A stretch of 64,000 nt of DNA from positions 2,232,001 to 2,296,000 of the forward strand of contig CAJINV010000008.1 in assembly GCA_905178155.1 (NCBI GenBank). The letters run 5' to 3'. The notes under the pieces were generated by a model. The model saw nothing but the letters and a program-made list of their open reading frames with translations, made no database searches and had not been told where the DNA came from. This DNA is from Amoebophrya sp. A120 (taxonomy: Eukaryota > Sar > Dinophyceae > Syndiniales > Amoebophryaceae). Shown here one piece after another: positions 9,208 through 21,199 of this stretch (position 1 is the first letter of the stretch; each line of letters opens with the position of its first letter). The translations under genes were made by a program, and so were the position numbers.

Positions 9208-12200
9208 ATGGCGCCCCAAAGTAGAATCAGCGGAAGGATAGAGGATCCTTTGCTCTCGTTTGACAAAACGGAGTTACCAGAGGAAAAAACGAGCGGAGCG
9301 ACTTCTAACAAGACGAGTGCGGCAAGGACTCCGGATAACTTAGTGTCGGCGGACGTTTCGTCTGCGACCGCTGGTCCTACCCCCGCTCGGTCTTTGCTTT
9401 TCATGAAGCTGTTCTTCACCGCACCACCGTTGTTTCTCCTTGCTCTCGGCTTTTATCGCGGCGTCGCGCGGCATAATCCGTACGTCCAGTATGCTGTGCT
9501 GGTCGCCAGTGAAAGTGTTTTTGGCGGTAAAAAAAATCATGGTAGCTCGTCCTTAGCAGCCGACGTCGTTGTAACGCCACCAGGACGAGACGACGGGGAG
9601 ACCACCGTGTCCGTTGCTGTGGCGAGGAAGCCCCACGCTCAGCAAGTGTTAGACGCAGAAACAGTGCGTTCTCTTGTCGGAAAAACGAAGGAAAGAAGTA
9701 CTACTACAGCAAACGCTGGCGCTAGATCACCAGCCCCCGCAGGGCACCAGCAGCAAGAAGACGCAGCTAACCTCCAGGAGTTGTACGTGTGTCAGCTCTA
9801 TTCACCGCAAATTACATGCCTGGGTCTGGAAATAGTTTGTGATGTCCGCGCTCCCCGTGAGAAACTAATAAGACGACTTAATTTATTAGTTTGCATGAAA
9901 ATTTTTTGAAACCCAGGTCTCAGCACCGCACAACTCGCTTGAGAAAAAATCACGTCTTTGCATGACCAACTAAATAATTTACCCGGCGTTAACTCATCCG
10001 CTGCTCGTGCTTCATTCGAGACGCCCCAACAAGAGACGTGTGCTCCACATTCTCCCAAAGCAAGTCATATTTGCGGTGGATAAAGAGTTGGTCAACCACA
10101 CACTCGGCGTGCTGTCTGCGAGCAACACCGGGCAAATAAATCACGACTTCTTCAAAGGTTCCGACCTCAGGGAGCTGTACAACCTGCGGCTTGATAGTCA
10201 TGTCGACACGGGCAAAAAAATTCTCCTACAGGGTGACCACGTCACCAAGGTGTTTTCCACAAGGAGCAGCAAGTTCGATCCTGACGACAAGACGTCTGTT
10301 ATTACCCATGGCGAGACGTCAATCGAGGAAACTTCTGCAAGTGCAACACCGAGCGCGGCGGCTGCTGCGCAAAAACTGGCGTCGCGAAAAAATAACGCAA
10401 CAACCACCTACACGTCGCCGACGCCGTTTGTTCCTTTCGGGGACTGGATCTTTGATCTGCAGAAACTTCGCGAGGAAATTCAAGCAAACAAGGACCGTTT
10501 CGTATCAAAGTGAAAAAAGCCCCCACCCCATATCGGAAACGGAAGATACGCGAATTTGTGATGCTGTATTTGAGTACACAAATGGACTTGCATTGCTAGA
10601 GGGCCAAGAGACTAAGCTGCGGCCTAAATTGCAAGTAATCTGTCATGCTGTTTCCCACTTCCAGTTGCCTCCTGTCATCCTGGAGCTGCAAGGCTTTCCC
10701 ACGCTAGACAGCACTACAGTCCGCATCTTTTGCCTTCTAGCATCACAAAGCTGATTTGTGACCCCAAATCTGCATCACAGATTTCCGTCTTGATATGGGG
10801 AGGGGGGATTTTTCCTCTCAATATTTCGTCGTTGTCCACGATTTTTTGTCGCCGGAGTTTCTCGCCCGAGTATTCTATTTAAAAACGTCCCCACCCCATA
10901 GTTGTAATGCAAATCTGCATGCTGAAAATGTTTCTCATGCGGAGCCCCATGAGAAGCATTTTCCAATCGTGTTTTGCAATTTGTCGTGCTCCAATCAGCA
11001 TGGTATGCTAGATCTGTAATGCTGCTGAGCTACCTCAAACAGCACTACACTACGAGTCCAAATTTGTCATGCAAAACAGACAAGACTTGTGGACTTCTCT
11101 AGCCGATTGCCCATCTTGACTCTGGTGTGGGTACGTTTTTACTCAGGATACCGAGTGACTGCCGCGTATCCCGAGGTTGTAGTCAACGAAGTGTTGGACG
11201 GGGAAAAAATGAAAAATGACAAAAGCAGCCCCAAGCTCAAAAGCGAATCTGTGTCTGGTGCACAAAACATAGGAACGGAAATGAACAACACTACAACAGA
11301 AGAACTAGTGCCATCAGAAGCTGCTGAGTCCATATCCAGGAAAAAAACTGTGTCAGTGTAACTTTTTTCGGACGAACAGCATCACAAATGAATATCGGAC
11401 GAACAGCATCACAAATGAATTATGGTAAAAATATCGGCGCGGTTCTTTTAGAATCACAAATGAATAAATATACCTGGCATGATTGAGGACAGCAAAATAA
11501 AGTTGCCATACGAAGCAAGTACTGGGTGGAGAGTTGTACGTGATAACACGACACATCAGATACGAAACTTGCCTGCGACAACGCATGTCAAGCATGACAA
11601 CAAGGTTCACAACTGTTTTGCGGCGTCTGTACTTGTTCTGCAAAGTTACGCACAGAAGTTTTTGTCTTGCATAGTCTAACTGGTTCATGTACAGCAACCC
11701 GTTGGAGGTCAAGTACTTGAACGATCACTTCGAGCGGTACCAAGCCGACCTGAAACGGTATTTTCACCTTTTATCCCACCCGGTCGTTGCCCATGTGTTC
11801 ACGAAGCTCTTCGACTTTTCGGAAGCACTTCACTACGATCCAGTGATCCACGGTGGGGGATTGCACGCGATGCCACGGGTATCGCCAGAAAGAACTGTTT
11901 CACTGTAAACTTGTAATGCAGAAAATGTATTTCACAAGTGTTTGTCTTGCTAAACATGCAAGACAGTGGAGTTTTAGCTGTGTTTTCCCTTAGGAACCTT
12001 GCATGGCAAATTTTCTTTGTCATGTAGAGCAAACTTGTGATGCAAAACCTGCAAAATCCTTGCAGTGAGACACTTTTTTCGTACGATAACGGGGTGGCCG
12101 GCTGAACATGCACCTGGATTACGAAAAGCACCCCTTTCTGAAAAACAAGCAGCGGCGATTGAATGTGATTTTCTTCCTCAATGACGAGTGGCGGGTATCC

Positions 12201-14020
12201 GATTGCACATCAGAACCCGCATCCCCCATCATTTGTTGAGTATCTATGCATTAGAATAGCATGAAATTGTTCATGCGTAACGATCGAAGCTTAAGCTTTC
12301 ACTTTAATTATTACCAGAAATTTAGCGCATGTGGCAAGAAACACAAGAAAGGAATTTATTATCCACGTGCTTGTCCTCGTTAGAGACTCCGGCCCGTGGT
12401 TTTTACTAGGCTTCTGCACCTTGTCAAATGCAGTGTGCTGCAGTTAGAGAGCAATAAGGACAACGGGAGTCCGAATGATGGAGGGGAGGCAGAGTTGTGC
12501 ACTCTCATAGCGTGAGGAATGGAACGGAGACGTCCAATTGTGGTCGTCGAAGAGGACAGGAAGTGGCACCCCGGCAGGTGGAGGTGACGCGGCCGAAAAT
12601 AAAGTGGAAGACGGCACAACAACCATCGGCGTTGGTGTAGTCGAAGCGCATGGGAAAAATCAGGAAGCCGGAGAGGTTGCTGAGGGTACAAATAAAATGT
12701 TGTCCGAAGCAGGGCCGGATGAGGTAACCGGAACAAGAAGTCGAAGCGCTTCTTTATCATCGCGTACTACTAGTACTATCAAAAATATAAGTAACCCGAT
12801 GGACATATCCTGAGTAAAAACGTACCCACACCAGAGTCACCACGGGGATTTTGCAACACAAGCCTAGGAGTTTTGTGAGTCACGCATGACAAGTTGCACT
12901 CTGCAGTGTAGTGCAGGTTAGCAAGTGCAGCCGCATCACAGATTCATCTGCTCATCCTGTTCACAGCATCACAAATTCCAAAACACGATTGGAAATGGCT
13001 CTCATGCGGATGCGCATTACAAGTCTTCCTGTCTTTGCAAATCTGCATCACAACTCTGGCGTGGGTACGTTTTTACTCAGGATAGGACAAGATGCTGACC
13101 CGGCACTACCCGAAAAAAAACTCGGTCATCATCTTATCAACTGCAAAAGTGTCTGGGTCTGGAAGAATGCAAGTTTGTTATGCTTGTCTCACATGATTCT
13201 TAAATTTGTCATGCACATTACCCAAGAGCCCCATTTTGCTGTCATGCAGAAACGCAGTTTGTCATGCAGATTAGGCAACACCTCTAAGCTCAAAAGCTTG
13301 TCATGCTGAGCCAGCATTTGTGGCCTCTTCATGATACGCCACCCAGCATCACAAGTTTCCAGACCCAGACACTTTTACAATCCATACATCTTCAAGACGG
13401 ACGAGGAATCCTTCCACGGGGTGCCGGACGTGTTGCTCAATCCGGCAAACTATCAAGTGTAAAAATGTCTGGGTCTGGAAAGTTGGAACTTGTGATGCTA
13501 ACTTTGGAAACTAAAAAAATCTGTATTGCATGACCAGCAAGAGGAGCCACATTTGTGCTACGCGAGGAGGGCATTTGTCATGCGGAAATGGCATCAGGAA
13601 GCTTTCCAAAAATCTGTGATGCTGGGTCATGTATTACAAGCATCATGGGTCATGTCAGACAAGCATGACAAGCCTTCCATTCTTCCAGACCCAGACATTT
13701 TTACACTTGATACAAACACGACCAGAAACACCATCACCTACTACTACCTCTCCGACCTGCAGTCAACCTCGGATCTAAAGAAACAGGGCGCGCTCTCCGA
13801 CGGGTTTCGCGCGAAGGCCACGTACTTTCAGCGGCCGACCGAAAACGTGGACGAGAACTTGCAGAAACTGTTCCAGATCCGCAGCAAACGAAGAATCGAG
13901 CAGAGCGACTTGGACGAAATTTTGGGCAAAGATTGGCACTACAAGGATTCGCTGCCCGAGGGACGGGGGCGAGTATTCAGCGACGAGGCGAAAGTGGAAA
14001 AAGAGAAATCCGAACTATGA
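9208..14020 (+). CDS. Membrane-anchored 2OG-Fe(II) oxygenase, prolyl 4-hydroxylase-like (10 exons)
   Basis: Model of 768 residues: exons 9208-9798, 10007-10502, 10829-10870, 11156-11332, 11679-11879, 12094-12195, 12515-12805, 13090-13134, 13392-13450, 13718-14020 (2307 nt). One hydrophobic helix at about 63-84 suggests a type II membrane protein of ER/Golgi. The C-terminal half is a double-stranded beta-helix dioxygenase: HDFLSPEFLARV entry helix, NPLEVKYLND, GGLHAMPRGGRLNMHLDY with iron ligands His509 and Asp511, NDEWREEWNGDVQLWS, the distal His657 in ESFHG and the 2-oxoglutarate Arg671 in TTRNTITYYYL. This is the PF13640 pattern. Such enzymes hydroxylate proline or other side chains using O2 and 2-oxoglutarate; the substrate here is unknown. 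All nine introns are IEs; several domain motifs exist only after the IEs are removed. Confidence 0.88.
9799..10001. mobile_element. IE family A, degenerate
   Basis: Contains CCTGGGTCTGGAAATAG near the 5' end and an eroded 3' end. Flanks AGCTC/TGCTC (4/5). The exact 3' boundary is uncertain by one of two in-phase choices. Confidence 0.5.
10503..10823. mobile_element. IE family B
   Basis: TATCAAAGTG start and CTCAATA end with the C-rich inverted repeat. Perfect duplication TTTCG; the join gives DRFVVVHDFL. Confidence 0.92.
10871..11150. mobile_element. IE family C
   Basis: Inverted ends AAAAACGTCCCCACCCC and GTGGGTACGTTTTTACTC. Perfect duplication CCGAG. Confidence 0.9.
11333..11673. mobile_element. 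IE family D, partly decayed
   Basis: Start TATCCAGGAAAAAAACTG; 3' end eroded to GCATA. Duplication GTCCA/GTCTA. It carries a 27-bp tandem repeat near its left end. The join gives AAESNWFMYSNP. Confidence 0.7.
11369..11422. repeat. Two-copy 27-bp tandem repeat inside an IE
   Basis: The unit beginning CGGACGAACAGCATCACAA occurs twice head to tail within the family-D element. Confidence 0.85.
11880..12088. mobile_element. IE family D
   Basis: Inverted ends AGAAAGAACTGTTTCACTG and CAGTGAGACACTTTTTTCG. Perfect duplication ACGGG. Excision restores the catalytic motif MPRGGRLNMHLDY. Confidence 0.92.
12196..12509. mobile_element. Degenerate IE-like intron (U)
   Basis: TATC start, CATA end, duplication GCGGG/GCGTG. 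The join gives NDEWREEWNGDVQLW, as expected for this fold. The 3' part (AGTTGTGCACTCTCATA) resembles the 3' end of the intron at 25172-25554. Confidence 0.7.
12806..13084. mobile_element. IE family C
   Basis: Near-perfect ends TATCCTGAGTAAAAACG and CGTTTTTACTCAGGATA. Perfect duplication GGACA. Confidence 0.94.
13135..13386. mobile_element. IE family A
   Basis: TATCAACTGCAAAAGTG with core GTCTGGGTCTGGAAG; perfect duplication CATCT. Excision gives SVIIFKTDEESFHG. Confidence 0.92.
13451..13712. mobile_element. IE family A
   Basis: Perfect duplication CAAAC, intact inverted ends. Closely similar to 2124-2385, suggesting recent spread. Confidence 0.94.
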
Positions 14021-15280
14021 CTTATAAGCGGCGAGTCGTAGTCATTTGTATTTCGGGTATAATTTGTTGTTGTGAACCACTAGTGCCAGCTCCGTCGTGA
14101 TGTACTTGTATTGTAGTGGATGCGCCGAACTAGAACTCCTATCCATTTTATTCAGAAAAACTACGTTTGTTCATGGAAGCCGCTACGATGGACCACTACG
14201 TGGACCATTCATTCTATCTCCTGAAGCTTTCCGATTTCTGATTCTCTTTCTCGCCTTATTTCAGAAACCCTCCCTGAAGTTCTTGACGTTCGCGCGGGAG
14301 CCCGATGCGCTTGACTATTTCAGCAACCAACTGGAAAAGATCGCGATTCTAAGTTTCCGTGAGTGGACGAAGCAAAATGCATGCGCATGAAAGGAGTAGG
14401 AATTTTTTGTGTTAGGAGCATCACGTTTGAGTTTTTACATTTAGCTAGTCGCGGCACTGAAAGATCGCAATTGAGTTCTTCAGATCAACATGAGAAACGA
14501 ATTCTCTGATGAAGTTTCTTCCGACTACCGCCTTCTTCGTACGTATTGCTTGTGCAGACGATTTCTCTAGGTCCAGTGTTCGATATCTCGATATCATCAT
14601 GGATGATGCTTTCTTGGCCCACTACTTACGGTGCCTAAGTGAGTAGCTGAATTTCGTCGACTACCGGAGCCATGCGGCGGTCACTTCTGGTCGTTCTTGA
14701 ATAAAAATTCGTTGCTTTGTTTTCTATGCTTTTTGGTTTTGGAGGATGAAGTGATCGTCATGATAACAGTACACAAACACACTAGTAGGATCTATTGGTC
14801 CACTTTTCAACATCGTCGCGAACGGAAAATTGGTCGTGAGCAGATGAAGATCCTTCATCTACTTTTTCCCTATCGATTTAAGCGTGATCGTCATCGTCAG
14901 CATTTCGTTTCGAAATCAATCGCTCATTCGTGTTGTCGCTTCTCTATTCCCATTTTGGTCGTTCCAAAATGACATGATCGTTGTGTAAGAGGGAGAGAGC
15001 CCTCCTTGGATACCTCCTTGAAGCGTCCAGACCAGTAAGCCAACATCGGATATCCGGTTCGCCAAAAATTATTTCGTGGTGTCCACCTAGCCGTCGTGTG
15101 TATGATCCCCGGCAAAGCATGCATCGTATTCTTCCAAAGAAGCATACTGTATAGGACAACTAGAAAGTCGTGCTAGACTAAGTTCGTCATGATCATTTTT
15201 GCTAAAGTGCACATGGATATGGGAAATTGTATTAATGGGTCGTCCTCACATCACAGCATCGCGGGCGGTGATTGTTCACA
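14021..15280. other. Intergenic, no convincing gene
   Basis: Frames of about 90-100 codons at 14097-14390 and 14697-14972 have no family resemblance and are about what chance would give. Nothing else recognised. Confidence 0.45.
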
Positions 15281-18200
15281 ATGACGATGACATTCGGACA
15301 TCACACGCCTGATGCCGAATTGCTAAAGAATGACCCCGACCGTATTGCGGCGAGCGAGAGTTCCTGCGACGAGCCTTCATACCTTCTATCCACGATGTTC
15401 CTCGATACCGTGGTAGCGTTTGCGCTGTTTCTCATTTTCCAGGCCCACCAACAGGGAACGGCAACTCTCACTTTTGCGTTCCTTTTCGGTAGCTTGGTGC
15501 TCTCGAGAGTCATTCGCCCAAAACGGCGGGGAAAGGTACTACCTAAGCGTGGTTCTGACTGATCTTATTTCCTTTTTTTGATTATGAATGTAAAAAATGT
15601 TGAGAAATGTGCGCAGTCTTACACTTCGCCGCAGGAATGTTGCGCCATGTGTTTTCTCCCTATAATTGTGTCTGTGGGCAACTTGAGTAACATTATCCTA
15701 CTTCTTAAGTAACATTATCCTGTCTGCGAGGTAACGTCATCAAGCGCTTTCCTTCAAGACGACGAAAACAACAATGCGAACTTGGGAAAAGAAACGATCA
15801 AGCACGGTCGCGAGAATCATTTTTCCAGAGCTAGAGGTCAGCAGCAGGACATCACATCTTCAGGGAGGAAGAGCGATGACACCAACCCGCGTGTGTCTTG
15901 TGCTTCCCGGATAACGATTGCGCTCATCTTGTTTGCGATTTGTATCGCGCTTGCGATACCTCCGGAAGGACATACTACGAGTCTTTGGGCAACACTTTTC
16001 GAAGATCCTAAGCAGCTGCAGGATAGAACGACATGGTCGTCGTTCGTAACAAAAGAAGCAGAACGAGACGCTGGCTCGGAAGTAGTCGATAGCATAATAC
16101 CGCGCGTGATTCGCAAACTGGGTTCCGAAAGGGAAGAAAAGAGAAGATCACTTTCGGTAGGCGATGAGGAGAACAACGCTGAAAAACTACCCGATGGGAA
16201 CAACTTCGAAGACGGCCGCAGTTTTTACGCCCGCATGAAGCAAACGCTTCTACCTGATATTGGTACGTTCGTCGAAGATGACAAGAATAGAGCTGCGAAG
16301 CCTCCTGAAATCTCGAACCCGAGCGAAGTGAGGAACGGCGAGTCTGGCGACGCGACGGGGCCAGAGGATAGCGATCGAGCTGGTGGGGCAGACACCAATA
16401 CGAACAGAACCAAAGATGACAATACCAGCTTTCTTGCATCGACTTCAGTGGAACTGCCAGTGAAGTTACACGCTAATTACACGTACGTATCAAAATGGAA
16501 AATGCCCCGCCCGTAGAAGGAGGTGTAATTGCTTGTACATGCAAAGTTTATTCCAAAGGAGTAGGGAACTAAGTTTTCGGTTCGCATGGAGGGACTGTGA
16601 ATCTGTTTGATCCAACGCAAATCTCCAAGGAGAACAAACTAGCCTGCACATGCATCCGGCGTCCTCAGCATGTAGTTGCTGGGCCCTGACCCATGCATGG
16701 CCCGACCGTGGTCTATCCTCACATACAAGGCGGCGCTGTGCTTGTTGGGGCGTCGTCTGACTTTTGCATTCTGCAAGCATATATTTCAAACTTAGGGGTA
16801 GGGGCACCTGTTTTCATTTTGATACTACGAGGAGTTTCGCAATAAAACTGTGTCGATCGTAATTCCGACCAAGTTCGAGGAGGCGTACATCGTGAAAACT
16901 ATCAAGTACATCTACGAAACGACACCAATAGAGCTGCTGGAGGAGGTTATTATTGTGGACGACCTCTCCCCCCAACCAGTTTTGCCGCTCTTTGAGGACG
17001 CCTTTCGCGACAAAGACTACTGGATACTACACCCGGATGGACACGAAGTCGGCGGCGTGAACACAGGAGATGAAGGACATCAAGTCGTTGCCCGCCCTGA
17101 AGTAGAAGGAGAACACCAGATCCAGAGCTCGTCCAGCAGTGCTAGCGGCGCTGCAGCAACATTCAGCAGCTCGTCCTCCGTGACCGACGTGATTAATTCC
17201 GCGAGTTTCACGGGCCATGTGCACGGCGACCCTAACTCCACTTCGAGCAGAACCACAACGCTGGCAACCAGCATGGAAGCGCTACTGGTGAATGCAACGT
17301 GGGGACCTGTGACGGCGTCGACTACAACTAGCTTGTCGCGCGTCAAAACGAACTACACCGGTTTTTTGTCGTTTCTCACCTCGGAACAGCGGAGCACGTT
17401 GAAGATCCTGCGCAACGAGTATGAAGGCCTCAGAATGGAAATCCTCAAAGTGGAAATAATTTCTGACGCATGGAATGCGACGGAAAAAAGACTGTATTGC
17501 AGAAAACCCAATGGAGGCCGACTATTGTCCTGCTAGGGGTGAAGAATTGGAGTGCAGCTTAGCATGAGAGAAGGGCACCCCTTTGCCTTAACCTGCATGA
17601 CAGACATGCTTTAAGTGCCCGGGAAATTTGTCACGCGCCGACTACAAATGGCGCTTCAACTGGAGTTGTTTTTTTGCATTACAAATTATTTCCACTTTGA
17701 GGATTTCCAATCTGAGGCTTTCATAACGAGGTGCACCAGGGTTTGATCCGCTCGAAGATCCAGGGGGGACACATTAGCTATCAACTGTAGAAATGTCTGG
17801 GTCTGGGAGAATCCAACTTGTCATGCTGATTTTCGATTCTAAAAAAATCTGTATTGCATGAGGAGCAAAGAGATTCCAAGTTTTGCTACACGGAAAGAGC
17901 ATTTGTCATGCGGTATAGGCATCAGGAAGCCCTCACAAAATCTGTGATGCTAGGGCATGCATCACCAGACATCAGGAGCAGTCATGCAAAATGTGCATGA
18001 CAAACCTGGCAATCTTCCAGACCCAGACACTTTTACATTTGATATTAGCACGGGCAGCCACATCTTCTTTCTGGACGGCCACTGTCAACCCTACAAGTTC
18101 TGGCTGGAGCCGCTGCTGCGCCGCGCGTTGGAAAACGACCAACGCATCGTCCTGCCACTGGTCGGAGACATCAACGCCACGAATCTTGACAAGTGGGCCC

Positions 18201-21199
18201 CGATCGGAACCAGCGGCGGCGCGAAAATGATGTTCGAATGGAATTTCGAATTCGACTGGTTTGACGACGGCGGTGACGACGTGCCCATCATGAGCGGCGG
18301 GCTCCTGCTCATGAGCCGCAAGTGGTGGGACCTAGTTATGGCGTTCTCAACTGTTACATTCTAAACTGTTACATGGATTTGTCATGCAAAAACACCATTA
18401 TCATCCTCACGATCAAGCTGCTCCGCATGACAAATTTGCGGAGGGCTCACTAGCACTATAATCCGTCCCAAATCTGTAATGCAAAAGGCGCAATCTTCCT
18501 CCTTTCACTTTTGCCCTTCTTGCATTACAAATTCGTGTAACAGTTCAGAATGTAACATTTGAGAACGCCATACTAGTGGGAGGCTACGACGACGGCATGG
18601 CGGATTGGGGCGGGGAAAATATCGAACAGAGCATATCAAAATGAAAAATCCCCCCTCCCCATATCAAAAAAGAAATTTGTGATGCTGATTTGTGACCACA
18701 AATCAGCTTTGTATTGCAGAGAGGCACTGCGGCCAGCTCCCCAGGCTAGGTAGGGGCGTATGGGTCTAGTAGTTCAGCATGGCTAACGGCCCTCCTTTAG
18801 GCCCAACAGCATGACAAATCGCTTCCATAATGGGGCGGAAGCTTCTGCCCTTGTCTTCTTGCAAGACAGATGTGATTTGTGACCTCAAATCCGCAACACA
18901 AATTTTTGGAACATACCATTTCAATAGGGGGAGGGGGGATTTTTCCTCTCAATAAAGCATGCGCACCTGGATCTGCGGCGGCGAGGTGGTGGTGGAGCGG
19001 AACAGTTTAGTCGGCCACATTTTCACCCGGTAGTGCACTTTGTTTCTTCTTCATCAATGAAAAATTATCGAGTTGGTTGTACCATGCGCAAGTGCAGGCT
19101 TGGAAAGCAACATGAGTATTCTGGGTCTTTTTGTTCAGCTGCACAACTGAAATACTAAATGCGTCAGGGATTGGGATACATACTTTACTGTTTTTTTGTT
19201 TAATGCGGAAAAGTACGCGCAGCTCTGATGTCCTTGGAACTGAAAACATTACTTCGTTCTTTGCGTCCCAGGCCCGCGAACCCGAAGAAAGTTCGGCCAA
19301 AATCCGTGGAGCGGAACAAAGCGCGGGCTGCGTACGTATGGCTGGACGAGTCGTACGAGAAGCATTTTCTGCCGGAGCAGGATATCTTGCAGAAAAGTAT
19401 ACCCATACGAGTGTCATAGCGAATTTGTGTTTCTGTTTTCCTTTGACAGACCATAGGAGAGGCCGACGTTTTTTGTGATGTACAATACTTACAGTTTGTT
19501 CGTAATGATAATGTATCCTGCAGTTTGGTGAGTTGTAGTAGTAGAGAAAACTTTGTAGTCTGTTGTCATGCTGCACAGCCAAAAAGAGCCGCAGCACAAA
19601 TTTATTTGTCTTCTGGTATGCAGCTTCTAATACAGGACGAACGAAGCTTGCGCTAAATTGTTTTCTGGTATGGGTGTACTTTTCTGTGGAGTACAGGAGC
19701 ACGCTCGGAAAATGGACTTGGGGAACTTCTTGCTCACCCGCGTGCTCTTTCGCCACGAGTTCCCGACCTGCAACGAGCGGACCTTCGACTGGTGGTTTTC
19801 CGAGAAGTTCTACCACGTCTTCGAGACCCGCGGCCTGGTCCTGTCGGAAGCCCACCACATTCGCCACACGGTCTCCGCGCTCTGCCTGACCGGAAAAGAC
19901 AACGGCAAGGAGGAGCTTGCCACCGTGCACCTGCAGCCGTGCGACGCCTATAACCAACACCAAAAGTGGTCGCTGATCACCAACGCCACACGGCTCGTGA
20001 ACCACAAGCTGAAAAAGTGCCTGGACCGGGGGAACGACGAGAAGCGCAAGACTCCAATCCTGTACCAGTGTGACCACACCAACGCCAACGCGAACCAGAT
20101 GTGGACCTTCGGGAAGCAAAAGTGGGCGCCGAAGCAGGGTGTCCGCTTCAACAACCACGTCGATAACGAGCACGCGTTTGTGCACGAAAACAAGGTGCTC
20201 TACACCGGTGCCATCGTCTCGGATTTGAATAGCAAAGCCTTGGCTGTGTCGGTGTCCTCGTTTCGGCCGCTGAAATGCCTTACGTGGAGCGACTCGGCAG
20301 ATAAGCAGGACTACGATCTGGAGGAGCACACCATCGACGACGTCTTCAATGTGAACACGGACACGCTCGATTACTACGATAAGCTGGCGGCGAAAGTCAT
20401 GCGGCGCCGCACCGCGAGAATCGTGGCGTCGCAAAATAACAGGAGCCATCCCTTGAGTAAAGGGGACGGCGTTCTTGACAGTCCTGCAGACCATCTTCGT
20501 CAAGATGCAGCGAACAGCGGGGCTTCAGCTGCTGGTGGACAACTAGTGCAGCCGGATGGTCGTGGTGGTACAGCGGAGGATGGACTGATAGGAACGGCAG
20601 ACGAGGAACCAGGACCTCTCGGAGAGCACGAAGAAGATGAGCAGATGAGTGAAAGTGACAGAGAATACCGTAAACAGAACAAGAACTACGACGCAGTACT
20701 TCGGCGGAGCGATAGCGAGGAGGAGACAACGGAGCCACCACCCACTGACGAACCTGGAATGGTGGAGTGTGCCGGAGTAGGCATTGCAGACGTGTCTTGG
20801 TCTGGAACGTGTGGTGCGCGAAATTTGCATTGCTGAACGAGCGTGGTGCTAGAAATATGCATGAAATTGGTATGACTATGATTCTTCTTGCTTCTTAATG
20901 CATTATGGTGCTTCACGCAGCTACGGTATATACAAGTTCAACTTCTTATTTCTAAAGCAAATTCACCTTTATATATATTGATATTCATATTCTCATCCGT
21001 GGCCGTGCCACACGCGAAGTAAAAACCGCTTAGAAATAAGGTCCACCAGGGCTGGCTGCCCACGGCAGTCAGTTTCTCATCGATGATGAATTTGCAGTAC
21101 TTATGACCACGAGAACTTTCCACCCCCAGGCAGGTTTGCAATGCATACGGAGAGAGCGATGCACAGTTTGCCGAATATTTGTTCGATATTATTTGGTAA
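15281..21199 (+). CDS. Polypeptide GalNAc-transferase (GT27) with QxW lectin tail, paralogue 1
   Basis: Model of 1099 residues: exons 15281-15535, 15731-16487, 16830-17419, 17731-17778, 18050-18336, 18578-18633, 18960-19029, 19272-19382, 19699-20777, 21153-21199. It should transfer GalNAc to Ser/Thr of secretory proteins in the Golgi. GT27 motifs: TVSIVIPTKFEEAYIV, VDDLS, LRNEVHQGLIRSK, FLDGHC with metal ligands Asp559 and His561, MSGGLLLM, GGYDDGMADWGGENIE, RTWICGGEVVVE, VGHIFTR and AAYVWLDE. A ricin-B-type (QxW) carbohydrate-binding tail follows, ending EYLFDIIW, which parallels FQFDVIW in the neighbour. The N-terminus has two helices (38-54, 60-77) and a third near 146-163, so three rather than the usual single anchor. 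Introns at 15536-15730 and 19030-19271 are ordinary GT-AG; the rest are IEs. Exon 1 rests on phase and on the same layout in the paralogue. Confidence 0.88.
16488..16824. mobile_element. IE family H
   Basis: Inverted ends TATCAAAATGGAAAATGCCC and TTTTCATTTTGATA. Duplication GTACG/CTACG. The join gives NYTYEEFRNKTVSIV. Confidence 0.88.
17420..17725. mobile_element. IE family E
   Basis: Long inverted repeat from TATGAAGGCCTCAGA through CTCAAAGTGGAAATAATTT. Perfect duplication ACGAG. Inserted in the RNE codons of the GT27 domain. Confidence 0.93.
17779..18044. mobile_element. IE family A
   Basis: Perfect duplication TTAGC; the join gives GGHISTGSHIFFLDGHC. Confidence 0.94.
18337..18572. mobile_element. 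IE family F
   Basis: Inverted ends TATGGCGTTCTCAACTG and TTTGAGAACGCCATA. Perfect duplication CTAGT; the join gives WDLVGGYDDG. Confidence 0.94.
18634..18954. mobile_element. IE family B
   Basis: Duplication GAGCA/AAGCA, C-rich inverted repeat intact. The join gives IEQSMRTWICGG. Confidence 0.9.
19383..19693. mobile_element. IE family J
   Basis: Inverted ends GCAGAAAAGTATACCCATAC and GTATGGGTGTACTTTTCTG. Perfect duplication CAGGA. The only J copy seen here. Confidence 0.85.
20778..21147. mobile_element. IE family A, old copy
   Basis: Start TAGGCATTGCAGACGTG and end GTTTGCAATGCATA, both diverged, but duplication CGGAG is perfect. Removing it replaces a premature stop with the lectin C-terminus EYLFDIIW. 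Confidence 0.8.

Noticed and set aside
19699-21199. Ricin-type toxin
   Set aside because: Only the carbohydrate-binding QxW module is present, as in all GT27 enzymes; there is no toxin catalytic chain.
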